Assembly: GCF_036046055.1 (NCBI RefSeq)
Contig: NZ_CP107939.1
Coordinates: forward strand, 1,302,001-1,366,000
DNA from: Nocardia sp. NBC_00403
GTDB lineage: Bacteria; Actinomycetota; Actinomycetes; Mycobacteriales; Mycobacteriaceae
Length of the DNA: 64,000 nt
Reading direction: 5' to 3'
Part shown: piece after piece, positions 8,237 to 16,601 of the stretch
Numbering within the stretch: the first letter of the stretch is position 1
How the letters are laid out: every line of letters begins with the position of its first letter
Program-made: the position numbers and the translations under genes
The notes under the pieces: generated by a model
The model's database searches: none
The model's input: the letters and a program-made list of their open reading frames with translations, nothing else
Told to the model about the DNA's origin: nothing

Positions 8237-10564
8237 CTACCGCGCGGTCGAGCGGAAGCCGCGCAGCCGCAGGCTGTTGCTCACCACGAAGACCGAGGAG
8301 AACGCCATGGCCGCGCCCGCGAGCATCGGGTTGAGCAGGCCCGCCATCGCCAGCGGGATCGCCGCGACGTTGTAGGCGAAGGCCCAGAACAGGTTGCCCT
8401 TGATGGTGCCCAAGGTCTTGCGGGACAAGCGGATGGCATCGACCGCGGCGCGCAGATCGCCACGCACCAGCGTCAGATCGCTTGCCTCGATGGCGACGTC
8501 GGTGCCGGTGCCCATGGCCAGTCCGAGATCGGCCTGCGCCAGTGCCGCGGCATCGTTGACGCCGTCGCCGACCATGGCGACGACCTTGCCCTCGGCTTGC
8601 AGCCGTGCGACGGTGTCCACTTTGTCCTTCGGCAACACCTCCGCGATCACCTCATCGATGCCGACCTGATCGGCGATCGCGCGGGCTGCGGCGGCATTGT
8701 CACCGGTCAGCATGATCGGGGTGAGCCCGAGTGCCTTCAACTGCGAGATCGCTTCGGCGGAAGTGGGTTTCACCGCATCGGCGACGACGAGCACGCCACG
8801 TGCCTTGCCGTCCCAGCCCACCGCGACCGCGGTCTTGCCCTGTGACTCGGCTTCGTGCATCGCGCGCTCGAGGTCGGCGTCCAGCTGCTGCGACCAGTCG
8901 GCGAGTAGCCGGGCACGCCCGACGATCACCGCGTGGCCGTCGACAACGCCCTGCACGCCGAGGCCCTCGATATTCGCGAAGCCCTCGACCGGCTGCAGTT
9001 CACCGACCTTGTCGCGCGCGCCCTTGGCGATGGCCTGTGCGATGGGGTGTTCCGACGAATCCTCCAGCGCTCCGGCGAGTGCCAGGATCTCGCCGGTGTC
9101 CTCGCCGACCGTGGCAACGACATCCAGCAGCGCCATCTTGCCTGTGGTGACAGTGCCCGTCTTGTCCAGCACCACGGTGTCCACCCGCCGGGTCGATTCG
9201 AGCACCTCGGGACCTTTGATCAGGATGCCCAGCTGCGCGCCTCGGCCGGTGCCGACCATCAACGCGGTCGGCGTGGCCAACCCGAGGGCGCACGGGCAGG
9301 CGATGATCAGCACCGCGACGGCGGCGGTGAAGGCCGCCGCGATGGAACCGCCGGTGCCGAGCCAGAATCCGAGCGTCGCAACCGACAGCGCGATCACGAT
9401 GGGCACGAAGATCCCGGAGATCTTGTCCGCCAGCCGCTGGGCCTGCGCCTTGCCGGTCTGTGCGTCCTCGACCAGCTTCGCCATCTGCGCCAGCTGCGTA
9501 TCGGAACCAACTCGACCGGCGCGCACCACGATTCGTCCGCCGACATTCACCGTCGCGCCGACCACCGCATCGTCGGGCCCGACCTCGACCGGCACCGATT
9601 CACCGGTCAGCATCGAGGCGTCGACAGCGGAGGAACCCTCCACCACCACGCCATCGGTGGCGATCTTCTCACCCGGCCGCACGACGAACTGATCGCCGAC
9701 AACCAACTGGTCGACGGGGATGCGCTGCTCGACCCAGCTGTATCCATCGCCTTGCTCCCGGGGCCCTGCGTGGTCACGCACGCTGCCGCCTCCGGGCCCG
9801 TCGCTCGCACGGCGCAGTACCGAAACCTCCTTGGCGCCGAGCTCCAGCAAAGCGCGCAGCGCAGCGCCTGCCCGCCGCTTGGACCTGGCCTCGAAGAAGC
9901 GTCCGGCCAGGATGAAGGTGGTGACGCCCGCCGCGGCCTCCAGGTAGATGCTGCCGCTGCCGTCCATCCGCGAGATGGTGAACTCGAAAGGATGCTTCAT
10001 GCCCGGCATTCCTGCGGTGCCCCAGAACAGTGCGTACAGTGACCAGCCGAGTGCGGCGATGGTTCCCATCGACACCAAGGTGTCCATGGTCGCCGTCCCA
10101 TGGCGGAGATTGGTCCAGGCCGCTTTGTGGAACGGCAGCGCGCCCCAGGCGACGACCGGCGCAGCCAGCGTCAGCGACAGCCACTGCCAGTTGGTGAATT
10201 GCAGTGCGGGCACCATCGCCATGGCGATCACCGGCACGGTCAGCACCAGCGAGACCAGCAGGCGTGTCCGTAATGACGCGGTCGGATCAGGTTCGGCCGC
10301 AGCGGTTTCCGTCGGCACCTCGGTTTTCGGCGCGGGCAGCGCCGCGGTGTAGCCTGCCTGCTCGACCGTGGCGATCAACTCCGCAGGCGAGACATCACCG
10401 CTGACGTCGACCCGAGCCTTCTCGGTCGCGTAGTTAACGGTCGCGGTGACGCCGTCGAGCTTGTTCAGTTTCTTCTCGATGCGATTGGCGCAGGACGCGC
10501 AGGTCATGCCACCGATCACCAATTCGACCTGACCGCTGGCCGGTGGTTGCGTCGTGGTGGTCAT
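8237..10564 (-). CDS. copA: Copper-exporting P1B-type ATPase
   Basis: 775 aa. The N-terminal heavy-metal-associated domain carries GMTCASC. Eight predicted membrane helices follow, with the actuator motif LTGES, the transmembrane metal-binding CPC (about residues 421-423), the phosphorylation site DKTGT with Asp467, the SEHP motif and the hinge [11 protein letters not shown]. The C-terminal helices carry the N..FSS signature ([14 protein letters not shown]) of Cu(I) pumps. It moves Cu(I) out of the cytosol at the expense of ATP. ATG 10564 is preceded by ACGGAGCAGACG; upstream in-frame codons fall in the leader. Last gene of the CsoR-box operon after copZ. Residues about 290-315 form a Gly/Arg-rich insert in the actuator region. 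Confidence 0.95.
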   Translation of the reverse strand: MTTTTQPPASGQVELVIGGMTCASCANRIEKKLNKLDGVTATVNYATEKARVDVSGDVSPAELIATVEQAGYTAALPAPKTEVPTETAAAEPDPTASLRTRLLVSLVLTVPVIAMAMVPALQFTNWQWLSLTLAAPVVAWGALPFHKAAWTNLRHGTATMDTLVSMGTIAALGWSLYALFWGTAGMPGMKHPFEFTISRMDGSGSIYLEAAAGVTTFILAGRFFEARSKRRAGAALRALLELGAKEVSVLRRASDGPGGGSVRDHAGPREQGDGYSWVEQRIPVDQLVVGDQFVVRPGEKIATDGVVVEGSSAVDASMLTGESVPVEVGPDDAVVGATVNVGGRIVVRAGRVGSDTQLAQMAKLVEDAQTGKAQAQRLADKISGIFVPIVIALSVATLGFWLGTGGSIAAAFTAAVAVLIIACPCALGLATPTALMVGTGRGAQLGILIKGPEVLESTRRVDTVVLDKTGTVTTGKMALLDVVATVGEDTGEILALAGALEDSSEHPIAQAIAKGARDKVGELQPVEGFANIEGLGVQGVVDGHAVIVGRARLLADWSQQLDADLERAMHEAESQGKTAVAVGWDGKARGVLVVADAVKPTSAEAISQLKALGLTPIMLTGDNAAAARAIADQVGIDEVIAEVLPKDKVDTVARLQAEGKVVAMVGDGVNDAAALAQADLGLAMGTGTDVAIEASDLTLVRGDLRAAVDAIRLSRKTLGTIKGNLFWAFAYNVAAIPLAMAGLLNPMLAGAAMAFSSVFVVSNSLRLRGFRSTAR

Positions 10565-10676
10565 CGTCTGCTCCGTTCTGTGCGGCAAAGGGGCTGGGGG
10601 AGCGGGCGTGCCCGCTGTGGGTCGGTTACGGGTTATTCGAGTGGATTCGGTGCGGGTGGCGGCTTGCGGTCCGGCG

Positions 10677-10820
10677 TCAGCGGGATCGGCAGCAACCACG
10701 CTGGGGTTCGTCGACGCGGACCAGTGACAGGGAACTCGGATCGGTGTGCGGGCCTGGTGCCCGAGTTGGTTCGGTCGTGGTGGTCTGCTCGTTGCCGGTC
10801 GGCCGAGTTTCGGGGGTCAT
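10677..10820 (-). CDS. Small 47-aa ORF between copper genes
   Basis: An open frame of 48 codons starting at ATG 10820, with the leader GAACGGAGCAACA that is nearly identical to the leaders of copA and of the gene upstream. The product is Thr/Pro-rich and ends RGCCRSR, a vicinal Cys pair that could bind Cu(I). There is no homologue I recognise. The shared leader and position in the operon argue that it is translated; the short length and unremarkable composition argue for caution. Confidence 0.45.
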   Translation of the reverse strand: MTPETRPTGNEQTTTTEPTRAPGPHTDPSSLSLVRVDEPQRGCCRSR

Positions 10821-10845
10821 TGTTGCTCCGTTCGGGGCGGCACGG

Positions 10846-11781
10846 TCAGTGGCCGTGTGCGGGTTCCGGCGCGGTGGCACTGCTGGTGGGCGCTGGACCA
10901 GGGGCGACGCTGAGAGTGAATTCGGCTGTGCGGACGACTCCTTCGTGCTGGAAGTCGAGGAACAGTCGGTAGTCGCCCGCGCTGGGTGCGGTGACGGCGA
11001 AGGTTATGCCGGGGCCTGCCGGGGTGATGCCTTCACCGGGATGGCCTTCGGGGTGGACGTGCAGGTAGCCGAGGTCGGCGGCCCGCAATGCGACGAGGTG
11101 ACCGTAGGCGCCCAGGTAGGGCTGTAGGTCGGTGACCGGCTTGCCGTCGCGGCGCACCGAGAGGGTGACCATGGAGGCCTGTCCTGGCGTAACCGCGCCG
11201 CTCGAGGTGACCGTGTAATCGCCGACCGTGCTGGTGGTCGCCGGTGCGGGCAGTGGCTGTGCGTCGTAGTTGCCCGCCACCCGCAGGTCAGCGCCGAGGG
11301 TGAGGTTGTCGCTGCCTTCCGCGGTGAAATCGGCGAATACCCGGTAGTCACCGGCGCGAGTGAGATCCAGTGGGACACTCCATGTTCCGGTCTGGTCGAG
11401 GGTGGGGTGCACGTGCTGGAAAGCGACCATGTCGCGGCGAACCACGATCAGATGCAGATCCTTGTCGTGACTGCGCACGTAGCGGGTCACCGGTGTGCCT
11501 GCCGGATTCAGGATGCGGAAACGCAGGGGAACATTCGCTGCCGCGCTGGTCTGCGTGGTGTCCAGCCGCAGGGTGTAGCCGTTTTGCGTGGCCATAAGTC
11601 CGGCAGGGTATTCCTCGGAGTTCGGCCCGTCAGTGGTGGCGGGTCCTTCCGCGTGGGTATTCGAATCGTGCGCGGCCGGTTCGGTGGGGTCCGGTCCGAT
11701 CGCGGCACCGATGGCCAGAGCGATCCCGAAGACCGCCGCGAGACCGAGGGCGAAGCCGGCGAATTTGCTGGATGCGTTCAT
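10846..11781 (-). CDS. Secreted or membrane-anchored His-rich protein of the copper operon
   Basis: 311 aa. One hydrophobic segment at residues 8-28 (signal anchor) is followed by a Thr/Glu linker. Two related beta-sandwich repeats follow, each with a histidine cluster: DLHLIVVRRDMVAFQHVHP and YLHVHPEGHPGEG. The spacing and HxH motifs suggest extracellular metal binding. Similar proteins lie next to copA in other actinobacteria, but I know of no established function. The C-terminus ends PAHGH, adding further His. The start ATG 11781 is preceded by GAACGGAGCATCCCG. Lies between copZ and copA in the same transcription unit, so it is probably copper-induced. Confidence 0.75.
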   Translation of the reverse strand: MNASSKFAGFALGLAAVFGIALAIGAAIGPDPTEPAAHDSNTHAEGPATTDGPNSEEYPAGLMATQNGYTLRLDTTQTSAAANVPLRFRILNPAGTPVTRYVRSHDKDLHLIVVRRDMVAFQHVHPTLDQTGTWSVPLDLTRAGDYRVFADFTAEGSDNLTLGADLRVAGNYDAQPLPAPATTSTVGDYTVTSSGAVTPGQASMVTLSVRRDGKPVTDLQPYLGAYGHLVALRAADLGYLHVHPEGHPGEGITPAGPGITFAVTAPSAGDYRLFLDFQHEGVVRTAEFTLSVAPGPAPTSSATAPEPAHGH

Positions 11782-11810
11782 CGGGATGCTCCGTTCTGAA
11801 AGATGTCGAA

Positions 11811-12038
11811 TTAGTCGGCGGTGACTTGGTAGCCGGCCTTGTCGACGGCCGCGGCGATCGCGCCGGGCTCGACCGGGGCCGCGCTGTCGACGGTGACCCT
11901 GCCGGTGGCGAGGTCGACGTCGACAGCGGTGACGCCGGAGATCTTGCCGACCTCCTTGCTGACCGAGTTGACGCAGCAGCCACAGGTCATTCCGGTGACG
12001 GTGACGGTGACAGTGGCGGTGGTGGCTGCGGTGCTCAT
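11811..12038 (-). CDS. copZ: Copper chaperone, heavy-metal-associated domain
   Basis: 75 aa, a single ferredoxin-like HMA domain with the metal site GMTCGCC near residues 16-22 and the conserved C-terminal DKAGYQV. The extra Cys (CGCC rather than CxxC alone) occurs in other actinobacterial CopZ proteins. It binds Cu(I) in the cytosol and passes it to CopA. The start ATG 12038 is preceded by AGGAGAGACCTC. First gene downstream of the operator at 12092-12108. Confidence 0.92.
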   Translation of the reverse strand: MSTAATTATVTVTVTGMTCGCCVNSVSKEVGKISGVTAVDVDLATGRVTVDSAAPVEPGAIAAAVDKAGYQVTAD

Positions 12039-12091
12039 GAGGTCTCTCCTTCTGGCGATGGCGGCGCCAGCCGCCTCATTTGATATTTACC

Positions 12092-12108
12092 ATACCCCCC
12101 TAGGGTAT
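12092..12108 (-). promoter_or_regulatory. CsoR-type copper operator upstream of copZ
   Basis: ATACCCCCCTAGGGTAT, an inverted repeat ATACCC-N5-GGGTAT that matches the known GC-rich CsoR operator pattern. It lies 54 bp upstream of the copZ start. The same sequence recurs at 13575-13591. No csoR gene is in the window. Confidence 0.8.
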
Positions 12109-12112
12109 TTTG

Positions 12113-13531
12113 TCAATCGGTTTCGGGCGTGGATTCCCGCTCGGGGGTGCGCATGGTCACCGCCGCGATGCCCGCCCCGGCAATCGCGATGCCGCCCGCG
12201 CCGAGGAATGCTGCCGAGAAACCACTGGTCAGGGCGGGAAGATCGCCGATCTTGTCGGCGCCGAACGCGGTGGCGACCGCGGTCATCGCGGCCAGCCCGA
12301 TGGCCGAGCCGACCTGGTAGCTGACGTTCACGATGCCGGAGGCCAGCCCGCCCTCTTCGGGACGCGCAGCGGAGATAGCCGTACCCAGTGAGGGTATGAA
12401 GGCCAGCGACATGCCACCCGCGGCGACCAGCGAGGCGGGCAATACATCGATCCAGAAGTTGCCGGTCGGCCGGACCAGCGACATGATCCCCAGCCCGATG
12501 CCGAGCACCAGCAGGCCGGTGACGATCATCGGCTTCGCGCCGAAACGCTGCATCGCCCGCGGTGCGATCACCACCATGCCGAGCATGATCAGCGTCGTCA
12601 TCGGCAGCAGCGCCGCGCCCGACGGGAATGCGCGGTAACCGAGGACCTGCTGCAGGTAGAGGTTGAGGAAGAACCACATCGGGACCCAGGCCGCGCCGAG
12701 CAGCAGCTGGGCGATATTGGCTGCGGCGAGGTTCGGTGCGCGGAAGATGCTCAGCCGCATCAGCGGCTCGCTGCGGCGAGATTGCAGGTAGACGAATCCG
12801 GCGAGCAATGCGGCCGCGGCGGCGAGGACCGCCCAGGTCTGTCCGGACGCCCAGCCGACCTCGGGTGCGCGGACGATGCCGTAGACGGCGGCGGCGAGTC
12901 CCGCGGTGACGGTGGCGGAACCGAGCAGGTCGACCGATCCGGAGCGGGCCGGTGCGCTCGGCATCAGTGCGGGAACGGCGATGAGTGCGAGCGCGGCGAT
13001 CGGGATGTTGATGTAGAAAACCCAAGGCCAGCTGATGTATTCGGTGATCACACCGCCGAGGAACACGCCTGCGGTGCCGCCGGCGGGTGCGGCGGCGCCG
13101 TACACGGCGAGTGCCTTCGTCAGCTCCTGTGGCGAGGAACCGAACAGCATCATCAGCAGTGTCAGTGCCGACGGTGCGACGAGGGCGGCCCCGCCACCCT
13201 GGATGGCGCGACCGGCGAGCTCGATGCCGACGGTGCCTGCCGCGCCTGCGATGGCGGATCCGGCCAGCAGCACCACCCAGCCCATGACGAATACTCGCCG
13301 CGCGCCGAGTAGGTCGGACAGTCGGCCGCCGAGTAGCAGCAGTCCGCCGAAGGCGACCACGTAGGCGTTGAACACCCAGGTCAGGTTCTCCTGGGAGAAA
13401 CCGAGTTCCGCCTGCATCTTCGGCAATGCGATGCCGATGATCGAGGTGTCCATGATGACCATGAATTGCGCGGCGGCGATCACCGCTAATGCCAACCACT
13501 TTCGCGTGGTCGGTCGTACTTGTGTAGTCAT
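12113..13531 (-). CDS. MFS transporter, DHA2 (14-helix) drug:H+ antiporter family
   Basis: 472 aa with about 14 hydrophobic helices. Family motifs are the N-terminal QFMVIMDTSIIGIALP (motif D1 of DHA2 exporters) and motif A GGRLSDLLGARRVF between helices 2 and 3. ATG 13531 is chosen because the operator at 13575-13591 would lie inside the coding region if the next upstream start were used; AAGGAC precedes it. The substrate is unknown. The copper-type operator in front suggests that it is induced with the cop genes, which is unusual for this family. Its stop lies 5 bp from the copZ operator. Confidence 0.88.
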   Translation of the reverse strand: MTTQVRPTTRKWLALAVIAAAQFMVIMDTSIIGIALPKMQAELGFSQENLTWVFNAYVVAFGGLLLLGGRLSDLLGARRVFVMGWVVLLAGSAIAGAAGTVGIELAGRAIQGGGAALVAPSALTLLMMLFGSSPQELTKALAVYGAAAPAGGTAGVFLGGVITEYISWPWVFYINIPIAALALIAVPALMPSAPARSGSVDLLGSATVTAGLAAAVYGIVRAPEVGWASGQTWAVLAAAAALLAGFVYLQSRRSEPLMRLSIFRAPNLAAANIAQLLLGAAWVPMWFFLNLYLQQVLGYRAFPSGAALLPMTTLIMLGMVVIAPRAMQRFGAKPMIVTGLLVLGIGLGIMSLVRPTGNFWIDVLPASLVAAGGMSLAFIPSLGTAISAARPEEGGLASGIVNVSYQVGSAIGLAAMTAVATAFGADKIGDLPALTSGFSAAFLGAGGIAIAGAGIAAVTMRTPERESTPETD

Positions 13532-13574
13532 GTCGATTCCGTCCTTTCCGAACAGCCGAACGATGGTCGGTACC

Positions 13575-13591
13575 ATACCCCCCTAGGGTAT
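13575..13591 (-). promoter_or_regulatory. CsoR-type copper operator upstream of the MFS gene
   Basis: The same 17 bp (ATACCCCCCTAGGGTAT) as at 12092-12108, with identical flanking bases TACC and T, 44 bp upstream of the MFS start. The duplication suggests one regulator controls both transcription units. Confidence 0.78.
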
Positions 13592-13865
13592 TCATTTCAA
13601 GATCGATACCGCCCGGATTCGCTCGGAAGGGCGTCGTGGCAGCTGGTCTGTGGCCGATGAGGTGAACGGTGCGGCGGCATCGAAGAGGATGTTGCGGAGG
13701 GTGCGGCGCTCTCGGAGCGTGGATCTCGACGGTGTTGTGGAACCACATGCGAACACTCGAACGCCCCGTGCGGATCTATGTCCTGCCTAGGGTGGTGTGC
13801 GGAACGCGTTCTCGTCCAGGTAGATCCGATGTTCCGAGTGGGACTGCACCGGGCTGGGCCTGTGC

Positions 13866-13916
13866 GCCCGGAAATGCCGCGAGCCCGGAAATGCCGCGAG
13901 CCCGGAAATGCCGCGA
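13866..13916. repeat. Three tandem copies of a 17-bp unit
   Basis: GCCCGGAAATGCCGCGA is repeated exactly three times without spacers, then GCCCGG begins a fourth copy that runs into the hairpin at 13915-13955. It lies outside any gene. Exact identity suggests recent slippage-type expansion. Confidence 0.85.
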
Positions 13917-13955
13917 GCCCGGTCCTGACGATCGATGATCGTCAGGACCGGGCTC
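13915..13955. terminator. Strong hairpin, probable terminator of the AhpD-like gene
   Basis: A perfect 19-bp inverted repeat (GAGCCCGGTCCTGACGATC) with a 3-nt loop. It lies 100 bp downstream of the leftward gene ending at 14056. No T-tract is present on either side, so it could serve as a bidirectional hairpin or as a transcript stabiliser. Confidence 0.7.
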
Positions 13956-14055
13956 TACGGTGATCGGCCGATCGACGGCGCGGATTCGGTCGCTCGTCGC
14001 GCAGCGCGGGCGTGGCCGGAATCGAGTCGGGCGGACCGCGAATCGAGGGTGGCGT

Positions 14056-14817
14056 TCAGGATTCGGGACGGTAGCTGACAACGGCGACCGCCGGTGCCGA
14101 CACGACCTGCACCTCGGCGGTTTCCGAGACTTTGACGTGCAGGAAGCCGCCTTCGATCAGCACCTGGACGTTATCTATAGTGCGGACGGGCCGCCCCTCG
14201 TTGTCGAGTATCGAGTAGCCCTCGACCAGTGCGACTGTGCGTGCCGAACGCCATTTCGTAGTCATTGCAGTGTCTTTCGGGGTGAGGGCCGCGGCCGGCG
14301 GGAAGTCCAGCTCCGGCTGTGCGACGTGATTGAAGTAGTTGGACAGGATGTTCAGCGAAACGTGGCCGACGATCTCGCTCAGCTCGGCGTCGCTCACCCC
14401 GCGCTGCCGGGCCGAGGCGATCAAGCCGTCGTCGACGCGGCCGCGGGATTGCAGCACTTCCTTGGCGAAGTGCAGTACCGCATCCGCGTGCGGGTCTTCG
14501 GCGGTGGCTGCGCGGGTGGCCGCGATCGCCTCATCGGTGAATCCCATCCGTCCGGCCCGCATGGTGTGCGCGGCCACGCAGTAGTCGCAACCGTTTTCGC
14601 CGGCCACCAGCAGCGCAAGCTGCTCGCGGACGCGGGCGGAGAGCTTTCCCTTCGTCAGCGCGTCACGCAGGGTGAGGTAGCCGCGCAGCGTCGCCGGGCT
14701 GTTCGCCATGGCGGCATAGAGATTCGGGACCCTGCCCAGCTGTCGTTGAACTTCGGTCAGCAGATCCGCCTGTTCCGCGTCGGCGGTTTCGGTGGAGACG
14801 AGAGGTAGCCGCGACAT
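14056..14817 (-). CDS. AhpD-like (carboxymuconolactone decarboxylase family) protein with C-terminal extension
   Basis: 253 aa. Residues about 35-175 form a CMD/AhpD helical domain with the redox motif CDYCVAAH, typical of peroxidase-linked alkylhydroperoxidase-type proteins. After FPPAAAL the chain continues for about 75 residues of beta-rich sequence (from MTTKWRSARTVAL to the end) that is not part of the usual family. This could be a fusion, or a second gene joined in frame. ATG 14817 is preceded by GGAG with good spacing; a GTG at 14823 is the alternative. Divergent from a TetR gene, whose operators lie between the two, so it is probably repressed by that regulator. Confidence 0.85.
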   Translation of the reverse strand: MSRLPLVSTETADAEQADLLTEVQRQLGRVPNLYAAMANSPATLRGYLTLRDALTKGKLSARVREQLALLVAGENGCDYCVAAHTMRAGRMGFTDEAIAATRAATAEDPHADAVLHFAKEVLQSRGRVDDGLIASARQRGVSDAELSEIVGHVSLNILSNYFNHVAQPELDFPPAAALTPKDTAMTTKWRSARTVALVEGYSILDNEGRPVRTIDNVQVLIEGGFLHVKVSETAEVQVVSAPAVAVVSYRPES

Positions 14818-14841
14818 GTGCACTCCATGCTCGAACGTGAT

Positions 14842-14917
14842 GGTACCGATCGGTGCCGAAATGAAACGGTACTGATCGGTGCCGAACTAGTCAAGTCGGA
14901 TGGTACTGACTGGTTCC
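14842..14917. promoter_or_regulatory. Three TetR operator repeats in the divergent promoter region
   Basis: GGTACCGATCGGTGCC (14842-14857), GGTACTGATCGGTGCC (14868-14883) and GGTACTGACTGGTTCC (14902-14917). Each is a near-palindrome, and the three starts are 26 and 34 bp apart. They fill the 119-bp gap between the AhpD-like gene and the TetR gene, as expected for autoregulation plus control of the neighbour. Confidence 0.75.
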
Positions 14918-14936
14918 GTCCTGGTATGGTGGCGTC

Positions 14937-15494
14937 ATGGCAACACAGGCCAGGCAGCGTTTGCTCGCCACCGCGGAGGAGCTGTTCTACGCCGAGGGCA
15001 TCCGCGCGGTCGGCGTCGACCGCCTGCTTCAGGAGTCCGGCGTCGGCCGTGCCTCCTTCTATCGCCACTTCACCAGCAAGGACGACCTGGTCGTCGCGGT
15101 GCTCGAGGGCCGCGACCGCCGCTGGCTGGACTGGTTGCGGGAATCGGTCGATTCGAAAGCGTCCGACCCGTCCGACCGCCCGCTGGCCGTATTCGATGCC
15201 CTCTCGGAACGCTTCGCCCGCAAAGACTTTCGTGGCTGTGCCTTCATCAACACCATGGTCGAAGTAGCCGACCCCACTGCCGCCGCACACCAGGCAGCAG
15301 ATCGACACAAGCGCCGAGTAATCGACTACCTCACCGAACTCCTCACCGCGGCAGGCAGATCCGACGCCCCCGAACTCGCCGCCGAATTCGCCCTCCTGGT
15401 CGACGGTGCCATCGTCACCTCCGTCCGTGAAGCGAGTCCCGCCGCCGCTCACCGCGCTCGTGCGATCGCCGCGCGCCTGCTCGCTTCGAACTGA
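14937..15494 (+). CDS. TetR/AcrR family transcriptional regulator
   Basis: 185 aa. An N-terminal helix-turn-helix (RLLATAEELFYAEGIRAVGV, then GVGRASFYRHFTSKDDLV) at residues about 5-50 is followed by a helical ligand-binding domain. The sequence resembles the group that controls AhpD-like or oxidoreductase neighbours. It is divergent from the AhpD-like gene with three likely operators between, so it probably represses both. The ligand is unknown. One cysteine (GCAFINT) sits in the start of the ligand-binding part. Confidence 0.92.
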   Translation: MATQARQRLLATAEELFYAEGIRAVGVDRLLQESGVGRASFYRHFTSKDDLVVAVLEGRDRRWLDWLRESVDSKASDPSDRPLAVFDALSERFARKDFRGCAFINTMVEVADPTAAAHQAADRHKRRVIDYLTELLTAAGRSDAPELAAEFALLVDGAIVTSVREASPAAAHRARAIAARLLASN

Positions 15495-15732
15495 CCGACA
15501 GAGCGGCCAGTCCGGTGGACGACGACGAGTGGTACGCCGGCGAGAGCGCTTCCCGGCGTGGCCGCAGCCATGGGCCACTCACGCGAACCCGGCATCGTCG
15601 GCCCCCGCGCGAAATCCGCCAACCCGGCCGCATCATGCCTGCTGGTGGTCATCGCCCGTCTCCCGACTCGGCCGCTCGCTGCTGCTGACAGGGGGGTCGG
15701 AGGGCGGAGCGGTCGGGGGTGATGGGCCGAAG

Positions 15733-15780
15733 CCGACAGCCGACGCGTGGACCGGTGTCCTGCGGAGCGTCGGCTGTCGG
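15733..15780. terminator. Bidirectional hairpin between convergent genes
   Basis: CCGACAGCCGACGC (15733-15746) pairs with its exact complement at 15767-15780 around a 20-nt loop. It lies 4 bp from the end of the leftward hydroxylase gene and serves the convergent TetR and hydroxylase transcripts. The rest of 15495-15732 shows no gene. Confidence 0.7.
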
Positions 15781-15783
15781 CGG

Positions 15784-16491
15784 TCAGGCGGAGTGGAGGT
15801 TGCGTGCGGTGGGCGAGGCGGTGACTTCGGCAGGGTCCGGGTGGGTGCCGAACAGGCGGTCGGCGGTGCCGGAGGTGGTGACGGTGAACCAGTAGTGCTC
15901 GTTCTTGTAATGGTGGTGGCGGTGGTTGCGCCAGACCGCGCGGTAGAGCGAGCCTTGCGGCTTGTAGTCGGTGTGGATCAGGTAGTGGGTCCACTCGTAG
16001 CCGAGGCCGAGCAGGGTGATGGTGAGCAGGAAGGTCAGGCCGAGGCCCAGGCGTGGGAATGCCAGGGCGGCAACGGCGATGAGGACGACGACCAGTACCG
16101 ACAGTGTTTTGGTCGGGATGAAGATCAAAGGGATATTGCGCGGATCAACATGGTGCTCACGGTGTTTGCGCGCGAGCTCGCTGTCGATGGCGACCGGACC
16201 GAGCTTGCGTGGCCGCCAGTGCAGCACGGTGACGTGCACGATCCATTCGAAGATCGGGAACACCGCGAGCATCACGGCGGGCACCAGCGCGTCGGTCAAC
16301 TGCCAGTCGCCCACCATGATTCGGCCGGCGAGGGCCGCGAGCAGGGTGACGCCGATGAGCCACGGCGAAGGGTGCCGGACGAACTCGCGGAAGGCCTCAC
16401 CGAGGGTGAGGCCGCGCCGCAGCGCCCGCTCGTCTCGCTGGACGCGCGCCCGGGCGCTCGAATCCTGTTCGGAGGAATGCGGTTTCGTCAT
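15784..16491 (-). CDS. Sterol desaturase / fatty acid hydroxylase family membrane protein
   Basis: 235 aa with four to five hydrophobic helices and the histidine clusters of the di-iron hydroxylase family: HREHH, a central THYLIHTDY region and NHRHHHYKNEHYWF. These ligate two iron atoms and use O2 to hydroxylate or desaturate lipids at the membrane. ATG 16491 is the most likely start. An upstream ATG at 16542 sits directly on AGGAGG with no spacer and is less likely. The gene and the regulator at 17820-18542 have the same orientation and are separated by the TnpB element, so they may once have been adjacent. Substrate unknown. Confidence 0.85.
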   Translation of the reverse strand: MTKPHSSEQDSSARARVQRDERALRRGLTLGEAFREFVRHPSPWLIGVTLLAALAGRIMVGDWQLTDALVPAVMLAVFPIFEWIVHVTVLHWRPRKLGPVAIDSELARKHREHHVDPRNIPLIFIPTKTLSVLVVVLIAVAALAFPRLGLGLTFLLTITLLGLGYEWTHYLIHTDYKPQGSLYRAVWRNHRHHHYKNEHYWFTVTTSGTADRLFGTHPDPAEVTASPTARNLHSA

Positions 16492-16601
16492 CGGGTGTTT
16501 GGCGCGGATACTCCCTCGTTCACTGGGGAGAGGAAGCGCCATCCTCCTTCCAGAGGTTGGGTCGCCAGGATGTGTCGGTGGTGTCGGTTACATTGCCGCG
16601 T

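Larger units (their letters stand above)
13592..14055. other. Intergenic region with repeat and hairpin, no gene
   Basis: About 460 bp between the start of the MFS gene and the end of the AhpD-like gene. Apart from the 17-bp tandem repeat and the hairpin listed separately I see no coding signal; the short frames here lack a ribosome-binding site and any domain. Confidence 0.55.

Noticed and set aside
13866..13955. Short direct repeats that might suggest a CRISPR array
   Set aside because: The 17-bp units have no spacers and no cas genes are near.
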